Assembly (NCBI RefSeq): GCF_004522215.1
Contig: NZ_SDLR01000004.1
Span: forward strand, 558,001 to 622,000
Direction of reading: 5' to 3'
DNA length: 64,000 bases
From: Ammoniphilus sp. YIM 78166
Lineage (GTDB): Bacteria; Bacillota; Bacilli; Aneurinibacillales; RAOX-1
The notes below the pieces were generated by a model. The model saw only the letters and a list, made by a program, of their open reading frames with translations. It was not told the DNA's origin and ran no database searches. Positions 45,082-53,395 of this stretch are shown piece by piece. The position numbers and the translations under genes are program-made. Numbering within the stretch: the first letter of the stretch is position 1; every line of letters begins with the position of its first letter.

Positions 45082-45774
45082 ATGACAATCCAAGCCGTTG
45101 TTTTTGATATGGATGATACGTTGTACAGTGAGTACGAATATGTTTTAAGCGGATATAAGGCTGTTCATACTTGGATCGAGCAGAGACGTGGGATAACTAA
45201 TTTCTACGCTGAAGCAGTTAATGTGATGAGATCAGGAGAGAAACGGTATGTGTTTAATAAAACACTTGAAAGATTAGGCGTTGATTATGATGATATTTTT
45301 ATTAAGGATATGATAGATCATTATAGAAGCCACAAGCCACAAATCCATCTGTTTGATGATGCCGAATGGGTACTCCAGCAACTGGATACTACAGTCAAAA
45401 TTGGCCTAATCTCAGATGGATTTTATGTTGCCCAAGAAAACAAAGTCCAAGCTTTGGGACTAAGAAAAAGAATAGATTCTATTATTCTTACTGACCAATG
45501 GGGGAAAGATAACTGGAAGCCAAGCGAGCGACCCTATCACCAAGTCAGTAAAGATTTGGGGATCCCGCATCACAGTTGCGTTTATATTGGAGACAATGTC
45601 AGTAAAGACTTTGTCACAGCCAAAAAGATAGGCTGGACGACTGTACATATCAATCGAAAGTACGGAGTCTACTCTAATTTAGAGCTTCCACAAAAGTATC
45701 AGGCGCATTTTCGCATTGAGAATCTAAAAGAGCTATCAAATATTGAGGTGTTAAGGCATTTATTTAATAGATAG
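45082..45774 (+). CDS. HAD-superfamily hydrolase
   Basis: 230 residues. HAD motif I VVFDMDDTLYSEYEYV, motif II IGLISDGF, Lys in NWKPSERPYHQ and motif IV CVYIGDNVSKDFVTAKKIGW. Probably a small-molecule phosphatase. Paired with the ATP-grasp gene immediately upstream (2-base gap), a combination that recurs in surface-polysaccharide clusters. Start at ATG 45082; a longer upstream frame would overlap the ATP-grasp gene. Substrate unknown. Confidence 0.82.
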   Translation: MTIQAVVFDMDDTLYSEYEYVLSGYKAVHTWIEQRRGITNFYAEAVNVMRSGEKRYVFNKTLERLGVDYDDIFIKDMIDHYRSHKPQIHLFDDAEWVLQQLDTTVKIGLISDGFYVAQENKVQALGLRKRIDSIILTDQWGKDNWKPSERPYHQVSKDLGIPHHSCVYIGDNVSKDFVTAKKIGWTTVHINRKYGVYSNLELPQKYQAHFRIENLKELSNIEVLRHLFNR

Positions 45775-45808
45775 ATGAGTCTATTAAAATGGGAGGTAGG
45801 GTAAAACT

Positions 45809-46978
45809 ATGGCGGTCAAAACAAATAATGAAAGAGTATATCTCTCTTCACCTCATCTCAGCGGTAATGAAAAAAAATATATCTTGGAGGCTCTCGAGAC
45901 AAATTGGGTTGCTCCATTAGGTCCGAATGTGGACGCATTTGAAAGAGAAATGGCAGCTTATATTGGTGTAGAAGACGCTGTAGCTGTTAGTTCCGGTACG
46001 GCTGCCATTCATCTGGCTTTACGTTTATTAGGGGTAGAAAAGGGAGATGAAGTATTTTGTTCAAGTCTTACATTTGTGGCGAGTGCTAATCCAATTCTTT
46101 ATGAGGGTGCGGAACCTGTGTTTATAGATTCTGAGCCAGAAACGTGGAATATGTCACCTCAAGCATTGGAGAGAGCACTTTTAGAGGCTTATCAAGTAGG
46201 TAAGCTGCCCAAGGCCGTCATTGTGGTTCATTTATATGGGCAGAATGCGAAGATGGATGAAATCATGTCTTTATGTAATTATTACAATGTACCTGTTATT
46301 GAGGACTCTGCCGAGTCCTTAGGGGCTTATTATAATGGAAAAGCTAGCGGTACCATTGGAAAACTTGGAGTTTATTCATTTAACGGTAATAAAATTATTA
46401 CGACTTCAGGTGGAGGTATGTTGGTTTCGAATGATATCGAGTTATTAAATAAAGCGCGATTCCTAGCTACTCAGGCAAGAGATAATGCACCTCATTATCA
46501 ACACAGTGAGATAGGATATAATTATAGGATGAGTAACATCTTAGCCGGGGTTGGAAGAGCTCAATTAGGAGTTTTAGAGGAGAGAGTCCAAGCTAGAAGA
46601 CTAGTATTTGAAAGATATTATAAACAGCTATCAGGGATTAACGGTATAAATTTTATGCCAGAACTGGAGAACACTAAGTCTAATCGTTGGCTCACAGCTA
46701 TAACAATCGATGAGAGTCAAGTAGGTGTTAGTAAAAAAGTGATTGTAGAGTCATTAGGTAGAGAGAATATTGAAGCTCGTTCTGTATGGAAACCATTGCA
46801 TATGCAACCACTTTTCCTAGGTGCTAGATACTATCAACATAATACATATGATAATGTATCCGAACGATTATTTAAGGTTGGTATATGCCTACCCTCCGGG
46901 TCAAATATGACGGAAGAGGATCAAATGAGGGTGATCCATTGTATTAAGAAATCTCTTAGAATTGAAGAAGGAGTATAA
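45809..46978 (+). CDS. PLP-dependent sugar aminotransferase (DegT/DnrJ, EpsN/PglE-like)
   Basis: 389 residues of the DegT/DnrJ/EryC1/StrS family. VYLSSPHLSGNEKKYILEALETNWVAPLG N-terminus, SSGTAAIHLALRLLG, Asp/His in VIEDSAESLGAYYNGK, and the PLP lysine in GVYSFNGNKIITTSGGGML. The N-terminus matches PglE/EpsN types that aminate UDP-4-keto-6-deoxy-GlcNAc made by the EpsC-like dehydratase. Ribosome binding site GGGAGG. Confidence 0.92.
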   Translation: MAVKTNNERVYLSSPHLSGNEKKYILEALETNWVAPLGPNVDAFEREMAAYIGVEDAVAVSSGTAAIHLALRLLGVEKGDEVFCSSLTFVASANPILYEGAEPVFIDSEPETWNMSPQALERALLEAYQVGKLPKAVIVVHLYGQNAKMDEIMSLCNYYNVPVIEDSAESLGAYYNGKASGTIGKLGVYSFNGNKIITTSGGGMLVSNDIELLNKARFLATQARDNAPHYQHSEIGYNYRMSNILAGVGRAQLGVLEERVQARRLVFERYYKQLSGINGINFMPELENTKSNRWLTAITIDESQVGVSKKVIVESLGRENIEARSVWKPLHMQPLFLGARYYQHNTYDNVSERLFKVGICLPSGSNMTEEDQMRVIHCIKKSLRIEEGV

Positions 46979-47033
46979 AATTATTGGGTTTAGAGGGCAT
47001 ACGTTAGGAAATAATAAGAGGGAGTGTAATTAA

Positions 47034-48065
47034 TTGGGCATAAAGGAGGTTCCAAGAATCAATTTTGAAACACTACAGTTGTTACGAGGCGTTGCAGCAA
47101 TATTAATAGTTTTTTTCCATGCGTTTGGAGAAAATAGTATCTTTGTATATGGTGTATATGGGGTAGATCTATTCTTTGTATTAAGTGGTTTCATAATTAT
47201 GTATACGCACCATTCTGATATTGGTCTAAGTAATACTCTAAGGGACTTCCTTATAAAACGATTGGTTAGAATTTTCCCAACATATTGGATGGTTACATTC
47301 TGTTATATTACTTTAGTAACTATTAGTGGTCATGCCTTGTCTGTTGAGTACATTGTTAAATCTTTGTTATTGTTACCTCAAGATACATTGCCAATTGTAG
47401 GTGTAGCTTGGTCATTACAATTTGAGTTACTATTTTACTTAATATTTAGTTTGTTAATTTTAAATAAAAAGATTTTTTACCCAATGTTTTGGATGTGGGG
47501 ACTGGCATCAATGAGTTTCCTCTTTTTACCTATAGAGCTCCCTAAAGTATTAAAATTCATTTTTAGTCCATTTAATCTTGAATTTCTACTTGGTTGTATT
47601 ATCGCACTTGTAATAATTAAAAATAAATTAAGTTATAAATGGATAGCTGGGATGGGGATTTCAACTATAATAATTTCATTTTTTTTACAATATAAAGTTT
47701 TTTTTGAGGTGCATCGTGTTATATTCTGGGGGGTCCCTTTTTCTATCCTAATACTAGGATTAGTTAAACTAGAGATTAGAAGAAGGGTACATATTCCAAG
47801 GGTCTTAACATATTTTGGAGATGCCTCATACTCTATCTATCTTACTCACTTAATTAGTTTATTAGTATTAGAAGATATTGCTGAAATGATTCTCGTCGAG
47901 AATTTAATTTTAGCAAAATTTTTAATATGTGCATTATCCATAATGCTCGGTTGTATTTTTTATTCATTATTTGAAAGGAAATATTATTATTATTTGAAAT
48001 CAAAGTTAGTAAGTAAGAAGAAATTTGAACCTGCTTCACAAGAATTAAATGTTGAGCTTAGATAA
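47034..48065 (+). CDS. Acyltransferase family 3 membrane protein (OafA-like)
   Basis: 343 residues, about ten transmembrane helices. Begins NFETLQLLRGVAAILIVFFHAFG, with the catalytic His of the acyltransferase-3 family, then YGVDLFFVLSGFIIMYT and KRLVRIFPTYWMV. It acetylates or otherwise acylates EPS sugars at the membrane. TTG start behind GAGGGAG; AT-rich compared with neighbours. Near the end of the EPS operon. Confidence 0.88.
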   Translation: MGIKEVPRINFETLQLLRGVAAILIVFFHAFGENSIFVYGVYGVDLFFVLSGFIIMYTHHSDIGLSNTLRDFLIKRLVRIFPTYWMVTFCYITLVTISGHALSVEYIVKSLLLLPQDTLPIVGVAWSLQFELLFYLIFSLLILNKKIFYPMFWMWGLASMSFLFLPIELPKVLKFIFSPFNLEFLLGCIIALVIIKNKLSYKWIAGMGISTIIISFFLQYKVFFEVHRVIFWGVPFSILILGLVKLEIRRRVHIPRVLTYFGDASYSIYLTHLISLLVLEDIAEMILVENLILAKFLICALSIMLGCIFYSLFERKYYYYLKSKLVSKKKFEPASQELNVELR

Positions 48066-48189
48066 TCTTTCTTTATTTATATAAGAGATAGCAAACACAA
48101 AAAATAAATTAGAAGAAAGTCTGTAATACACCCAATCAACTGAGTCTACTAGAACATAATATAGAAAAAAGTTGAAAGGGTGTATTTAA

Positions 48190-50745
48190 ATGGCTATAAA
48201 GGCTAACCTCGGCGATCTCTGTGACTTAGATCTAACATCTAGACCCCCTACGGATAAGGATGTACTAACCTACGATAGTATTCAATCTAAGTGGATCCCA
48301 AAAGCACCGGACGCATATGACCGTTCTTTAGGCTCATACGTTTTAGAGCTAGATCGATGGAATGTGAAAAATGATGGTACTGATGCTGTTAACACTTCAA
48401 AAGGGATCAATGAGGCCTTGATTTGGGCATCTCAAAAAGGCTATGTAGAGGTTGTATTGCCAAGAGGAAAATATTTAATAGATGAAAACAACCCAATAGA
48501 ACCACAAAGTTTTATGACATTGAATTTAGGTGGTTCAACATTGAGGATAAGAGATAATAGTTTAGAATTATATTCAATAGTAAAATATCAAAGAAATCAG
48601 AGATTTTGTCGAATAACAAATGGAATAATTGAGGGTGATAAGGATACACATGACTATTCCAACGGAGGTACTCATGAAGGAGGTTATGGAATTGCAGTAG
48701 GCAGTTTCACGCCTCCATCAGATGGCGGGAATAATGTTAGATACCTTTCCATAGATAACCTGGAAATAAATAATTGCACAGGTGATGCTATAAGCCTAAA
48801 CAGTACATTTGGACAAATTTTCCCTACTCCTTCTCAGTTTAATAGTTCATTCGAGCAAGGCGGGATCAGCACAGCGGACGGAACATTAACTATGGATACA
48901 AAAAAGATAAGATCCAAATTAAAGATTGACATGAAACAACCAGCCATAGTGAAATATGGTTACTTTGGGTTATACGGTAATGGTTATGGGGCTCTGGGTT
49001 CTGAAATAACAGGTTATTATTATGACGTGATTTTTTATAAGAATGATGACAGCTTTTTATCAGCTAAGCCAAGAGTACAGTTCTTCGATGAAGTGGAAGT
49101 CCCTGTCGGAGCCAGCTACGCGAAGGTTGTTATTCATCAGCCAACCGTTCCTTCGAGTGATAAGTCTCTAATCAATGTAAGAACAGCTAGTTTTCCACAA
49201 CACATCTATATTGAAAAGTGTGAATTGCACCACTGCAGGAGGCAAGGGATAAGTGTTAGTGGATCAAAACATCTGTATATAAGAGAAAATAGTATTCATC
49301 ACATTAAAGGGACTGATCCACAGGGTGGAATAGACGTTGAGGATGGAGTTGATCTAAATCAATTTATCTATATTGAGGCAAACAGTTTTCATGATAATCA
49401 CGGATATGATGTCATAATCGTTAATGGGAAGTATATCGTAATTTCAAGGAACAGAATTACGAGTGTTGAAAAATATGTATCATTGGGTGTCAACGCAGGT
49501 GCAGATAAAATTATGATTAGAGATAATCAAATTCATAATGCAAAGATTATCTTATCGGGCGAAGTAACATTTTCCGGCAACCATGTTTATGGCTCGAGAA
49601 CTCAAATTTTAGGCAGTTATCATAAAGAGATCAGCATCTCTGATAGTCTTTTCTATAATTGCGTGACATCAATAGATAATCCATTCTCCTATAATGTTAG
49701 AATTGATGGCTGCAGGTTTTTTAATGATTATGATAAACAGTATGCTTTCTCCAGTTTTAACTGGTCTATTGAGTTTAGGAAGGAACCTCAATTCTTCTCA
49801 AATTGTTCATTCGAAGGTACTGATACCTATTATCTAAATTATATATTAAACGGCACTAAGGGAGGATGGAAATTTGAGAATTGCTTGTTTAAGAAGATAA
49901 GCCAACTTGGTTTTCCGGGTGGAACTTATTCAAATTGTAGGATGGAGGATATAGGTACAATAGGTACAGGGAGTGTAGGCAATACAAATTCCATTGAATT
50001 TAGAGGATGTAAAATTATTAGTACCGACCCAATTAACTCCCTCTTTACGATAAATAATATGCAAGATTTTAGATTAATTGACTGCTTCATTGAGAAACCT
50101 AATGGCCATTTGCTAAGAATTCAAAATGCGAATGACAAGGTGATGATAAAGGGAAATATTATTAACTATTCAAATGATACTCTTAATCGGCCTGTGATCC
50201 TGATTGAAAGTACCTATACAGGGAGGCTGATAGCAGTAGAGAATAATACCATCTCAGCTTCGAGAAATCAATTAGCTGTAGAAAATAATCTCCCTGGTAT
50301 AAGTATGGCACAAGTGGTTATCAGGAATAATGTAATGACTGGCGCTACGCTTCGCTATGCCCAAAAAGAATTAGTGCAAAATAATATAATTAATGGTGAA
50401 ATTGATCCTTACTATAAAAGCTCAACAGAACCTGTAACGGGTTACTATGCATTGAGCCAAGAAGTAAGAAATTCTAATCCAATGCCTGGAGGGTTCATTG
50501 GATGGATTTGTGTTAAGGCAGGCTATGCAAATAGTGAAACATGGGCACCAAATAAAAGCTATTCCAAAGGTAGCAGGATCCATTCTGGGGGTCATGTATA
50601 TGAAGCATTAAATAGCGGTACGTCACACACGACTCCACCTATATTTCCTACTGGTTCTGGAAGCACGGTTATGGATAATAATATTATGTGGCAACAAATT
50701 GGATTTGTGGCAGTCTTCAAAACCTTCGGGTCGATTAGCTCTTAA
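48190..50745 (+). CDS. Tailspike-like right-handed beta-helix protein
   Basis: 851 residues. Starts MAIKANLGDLCDLDL then a linker and LDRWNVKNDGTDAVNTSKGINEAL, the start of pectate-lyase/tailspike beta-helix folds. Many short turns such as HCRRQGISVSGSKHLYI, NSIHHI and NSFHDN support parallel beta-helix coils to about residue 740. The C-terminus has TWAPNKSYSKGSRIHSGGHVYEAL, a carbohydrate-binding-like module. No signal peptide or anchor is visible. It could be a lyase, depolymerase or scaffold for the EPS made here. Ribosome binding site GAAAGGGTG; next gene is separated by a terminator. Confidence 0.8.
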   Translation: MAIKANLGDLCDLDLTSRPPTDKDVLTYDSIQSKWIPKAPDAYDRSLGSYVLELDRWNVKNDGTDAVNTSKGINEALIWASQKGYVEVVLPRGKYLIDENNPIEPQSFMTLNLGGSTLRIRDNSLELYSIVKYQRNQRFCRITNGIIEGDKDTHDYSNGGTHEGGYGIAVGSFTPPSDGGNNVRYLSIDNLEINNCTGDAISLNSTFGQIFPTPSQFNSSFEQGGISTADGTLTMDTKKIRSKLKIDMKQPAIVKYGYFGLYGNGYGALGSEITGYYYDVIFYKNDDSFLSAKPRVQFFDEVEVPVGASYAKVVIHQPTVPSSDKSLINVRTASFPQHIYIEKCELHHCRRQGISVSGSKHLYIRENSIHHIKGTDPQGGIDVEDGVDLNQFIYIEANSFHDNHGYDVIIVNGKYIVISRNRITSVEKYVSLGVNAGADKIMIRDNQIHNAKIILSGEVTFSGNHVYGSRTQILGSYHKEISISDSLFYNCVTSIDNPFSYNVRIDGCRFFNDYDKQYAFSSFNWSIEFRKEPQFFSNCSFEGTDTYYLNYILNGTKGGWKFENCLFKKISQLGFPGGTYSNCRMEDIGTIGTGSVGNTNSIEFRGCKIISTDPINSLFTINNMQDFRLIDCFIEKPNGHLLRIQNANDKVMIKGNIINYSNDTLNRPVILIESTYTGRLIAVENNTISASRNQLAVENNLPGISMAQVVIRNNVMTGATLRYAQKELVQNNIINGEIDPYYKSSTEPVTGYYALSQEVRNSNPMPGGFIGWICVKAGYANSETWAPNKSYSKGSRIHSGGHVYEALNSGTSHTTPPIFPTGSGSTVMDNNIMWQQIGFVAVFKTFGSISS

Positions 50746-50748
50746 TTA

Positions 50749-50777
50749 CCGTGGCTAGCTCATAGAGCTAGCCACGG
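50749..50777 (+). terminator. Terminator-like hairpin at the end of the EPS operon
   Basis: Perfect 13-bp stem CCGTGGCTAGCTC / GAGCTAGCCACGG with a three-base loop (ATA). The T-tract is poor (TTGTTG), so it may be a weaker terminator or 3' stabiliser. It begins 4 bases after the beta-helix stop. Confidence 0.75.
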
Positions 50778-50827
50778 TTGTTGTGATAAAAAATATGGTA
50801 TTGATTTAGAAGTGATTATGTAGTATT

Positions 50828-50843
50828 GTTCTTTATATAGAAC
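50828..50843 (+). promoter_or_regulatory. SinR-like operator upstream of the phosphoesterase
   Basis: GTTCTTTATATAGAAC, a perfect 16-bp inverted repeat, 49 bases before the phosphoesterase start. A further imperfect half-site (TTAGAAC) lies near 50870. A new SinR-controlled transcript probably starts here. Confidence 0.65.
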
Positions 50844-50891
50844 CTTATTGTGTTATTTGTATTTTAATTAGAACAATAAGTGAGGTAACTC

Positions 50892-51746
50892 GTGACAACA
50901 CAAAAAGACTTAAGTCGCCGTACCTTTTTGAAGGAAGGAGCAAAAGCATTAGGATTGCTTGGGGCAGTTGCAGCCGCTGGAACCTATCCCTTTGTTACAG
51001 AACGATTTTGGTATAAGGTAAAGGAAGTTCGTTTAACGATCCCGAGGTTGCCGTCTTCGTTTAAGGGTTGGAAAATGGTTCAATTTAGCGATGTCCATTT
51101 CGGGTTTCATTATGGAATTGAGGATTTTAGGCATGTTATTAATATCATAAATGCTCAAAACCCTGACATTATTATTCTAACTGGAGATTTGATTGAAACA
51201 GGTTTTCCTTATCCAGAGCAAGCCTTACCGTTACTAAAGGAACTTAAGGCAAGACGTGGTGGAAAGTGGGCTGTTATGGGAAACCATGACTTCTTTCCAG
51301 TCAACAGTGTGCCGAGTTTGCTGAGAGATTCCGATTTCATATTTTTGCAAAACGGGCGGGGGCATATTGAAGTTAACCAAGAACGAGTATACATAGCGGG
51401 ATTAGATGATGCACTTAATGGGGTTCCAGATTTGGAGCGTGCTTTCGCTGGGTTATCTGAAGAAGATTGTGTAATGCTTCTTGTACATGAACCAGATGTT
51501 GCCGATTGGGTCAGCAAGTATCCTGTAGTTTGTGCTCAGTTTTCGGGTCATTCCCATGGAGGGCAAGTCCGGTTACCTTGGTTTGGACCGGTTATATCCC
51601 AAGACTATGCCAAGCTATTCGTCAATGGATTATATCACGTAGGGAATAGGCGGATGCCCCTTTACGTCAACCGAGGAATAGGAACCACACAAATGCCTGT
51701 TCGTCTGTTTTGTAGGCCTGAGATCACGCTATTTCACTTGAGTTAA
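50892..51746 (+). CDS. Tat-exported metallophosphoesterase (YkuE-like)
   Basis: 284 residues. Twin-arginine signal SRRTFLKEGAKALGLLGA, then the calcineurin-like metal motifs: FSDVHFG (DxH), ILTGDLIE (GD), GNHDFF (GNHD), LVHEPD and GHSHGGQV. YkuE-type proteins are wall-associated phosphoesterases. Exported folded to the cell surface. GTG start with TGAGG 8 bases upstream. Its own SinR-like operator links it to the EPS/peptide regulon. Substrate unknown. Confidence 0.88.
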   Translation: MTTQKDLSRRTFLKEGAKALGLLGAVAAAGTYPFVTERFWYKVKEVRLTIPRLPSSFKGWKMVQFSDVHFGFHYGIEDFRHVINIINAQNPDIIILTGDLIETGFPYPEQALPLLKELKARRGGKWAVMGNHDFFPVNSVPSLLRDSDFIFLQNGRGHIEVNQERVYIAGLDDALNGVPDLERAFAGLSEEDCVMLLVHEPDVADWVSKYPVVCAQFSGHSHGGQVRLPWFGPVISQDYAKLFVNGLYHVGNRRMPLYVNRGIGTTQMPVRLFCRPEITLFHLS

Positions 51747-51764
51747 TATTGGAGGTGATGACAT

Positions 51765-53165
51765 ATGAAGAAGTTTCTGCTGGGAAGTGTAATTCTAGCC
51801 ATTGTTATTTTTATTACTCCATCCTCTTATACAAGCGCAAAATCCGTAATTCAAGTAAATATAGATAATAATCTTGTTCATTTTAATCATCCCCCCGTTA
51901 TTTACCGTGATTTTACGATGGTACCCATGAGAGAATTATTTAGTATGTTAGGTGCTGAAGTCCAGTGGGATCAAGGTAATCAGATTATTACTGCAAGTAT
52001 ACAACCTAATACTACGGTGGAGATGAAAATAGGATCTACTACTGCAAAAATCAACCATATTAAAACTCCAATCGATGTTGCTCCTCTCTTAATTAATGGA
52101 AGGACGTTTGTGCCATTGCGATTTATAAGTGAATCGCTCGGTGCTAAAGTAAGTTGGGATAGCAAAACGAATACGGTTAATATCGTATCTTCTCAAGATA
52201 AGGTGAGGCCATTTCAAGCTACTTCTGAAACTCTATCTATTGACGATGTATTGAAAAGGGCAATAGAGCACAGTGAAAGCTTAAAAAAAGCTGAACAAGA
52301 CGTAAAAAGAATGGAGATTAATAAAGGACTTTTAGGTGATAATGCCGAGTGGAAGATCATATACTCTGCTGATTTGGCTTTGGAAATGGCAAGGAGGCAA
52401 GTAGAAATAGCCAAGGATCAAGTAATGTTTAGCGTTAAAGAAGGATATAGGAGTATTTATCTTACAGAAATTGAATTAAAGAATAAGATTGAAATCTGCG
52501 AAATTGCAAAGTTGGAGGAACAAATTGCCCTCGGGCAAGCTTTGCTTGGAAGGATTTCGGAGAATGAAAAAAATAAGATAATTGCTGTTCGAGAACAAGC
52601 GGAAAATGAATTGTATAGAGCAGAGGTTGCTTACCAGGATGCCATGACGAGAATTAGCATACTGATGGGGAAGCAGAAGGGACATTCCTATATTTTGGCG
52701 GAAAAACCTACTTATTCTGAAACTAATATTAAAATTGATATGAATGAACATACAGAAAAGATGGTGGCTTTGGATGCTTCACTATGGAGGATTGGAAAAC
52801 AAGTTGAGCTAGCCCAAAAAGAACTCGATTCCGCTAGTTATCGTTCCTATGAGTTAGCCAAAATGGACTTGGAGAGTACTACCTCGGCATGGACTGAAGG
52901 TAAAAGACGCTTTGAGGATTTTTTAAGGAAGCAGTATGAATCAGTTAAGACGTTAGAACAAGAACATCTGAAAAGTAAGGCAGCTCTTCTTGCTGCAGAG
53001 GAGGATTTGGTTAAAGTCAAAACTAGATATGAAAAAGGAATAGCTTCTCTACTTGAGGTAAAGAAAGAAGAATTAAAGGTAAATCAGCTTAAAAGGTCGT
53101 TAGCTGTGGGTTTGTCTAAAATAGACCAAGTTTATCATCTCTTATATAAGCCATGGTTAGTGTAG
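51765..53165 (+). CDS. TolC-like outer-efflux protein with copper-amine-oxidase-N domain
   Basis: 466 residues. N-terminal signal peptide (KKFLLGSVILAIVIFITPSS), two copper-amine-oxidase N-terminal-like repeats (MVPMRELFSMLGAEVQWDQ and FVPLRFISESLGAKVSWDS), then a long alpha-helical TolC/OEP-like part with heptads (about residues 150-460). This domain pair is common in Paenibacillaceae wall proteins. It could form a wall-spanning conduit with the HlyD-type adaptor at 26118. Ribosome binding site GGAGGTGATG. No channel activity is shown. Confidence 0.78.
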   Translation: MKKFLLGSVILAIVIFITPSSYTSAKSVIQVNIDNNLVHFNHPPVIYRDFTMVPMRELFSMLGAEVQWDQGNQIITASIQPNTTVEMKIGSTTAKINHIKTPIDVAPLLINGRTFVPLRFISESLGAKVSWDSKTNTVNIVSSQDKVRPFQATSETLSIDDVLKRAIEHSESLKKAEQDVKRMEINKGLLGDNAEWKIIYSADLALEMARRQVEIAKDQVMFSVKEGYRSIYLTEIELKNKIEICEIAKLEEQIALGQALLGRISENEKNKIIAVREQAENELYRAEVAYQDAMTRISILMGKQKGHSYILAEKPTYSETNIKIDMNEHTEKMVALDASLWRIGKQVELAQKELDSASYRSYELAKMDLESTTSAWTEGKRRFEDFLRKQYESVKTLEQEHLKSKAALLAAEEDLVKVKTRYEKGIASLLEVKKEELKVNQLKRSLAVGLSKIDQVYHLLYKPWLV

Positions 53166-53226
53166 TTAGTTGCCACTCTTGTAGAAAGATGTAGAAAAGT
53201 TTTGAAACTTTCTGATCTAATTAGTT

Positions 53227-53271
53227 TGACTAGAGGAAAAAAGTCTTGTATAATGTTCTATATAAAGAACA
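53227..53271 (+). promoter_or_regulatory. SinR-operator promoter of the lasso operon
   Basis: -35 TTGACT, 17-base spacer and perfect -10 TATAAT (53250-53255), with operator GTTCTATATAAAGAAC (53256-53271) directly downstream over the start site. Repressor binding would block initiation. About 125 bases before the lasso cyclase start. Confidence 0.8.
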
Positions 53272-53319
53272 TTGATAGAAATTATAGATTTTAAATTTCT
53301 AAATATACAACACCTAGTT

Positions 53320-53335
53320 GTTCTCTATTAAGAAT
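53320..53335 (+). promoter_or_regulatory. Second SinR-like site in the lasso leader
   Basis: GTTCTCTATTAAGAAT, with one mismatch to the inverted repeat; its left half GTTCTCT is an exact SinR consensus heptamer. Confidence 0.5.
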
Positions 53336-53395
53336 ATCCATAAGCAATTTCAATAATATTTACCCTTAACTTCAAGAGAAAGGAGGAGCTACTAA

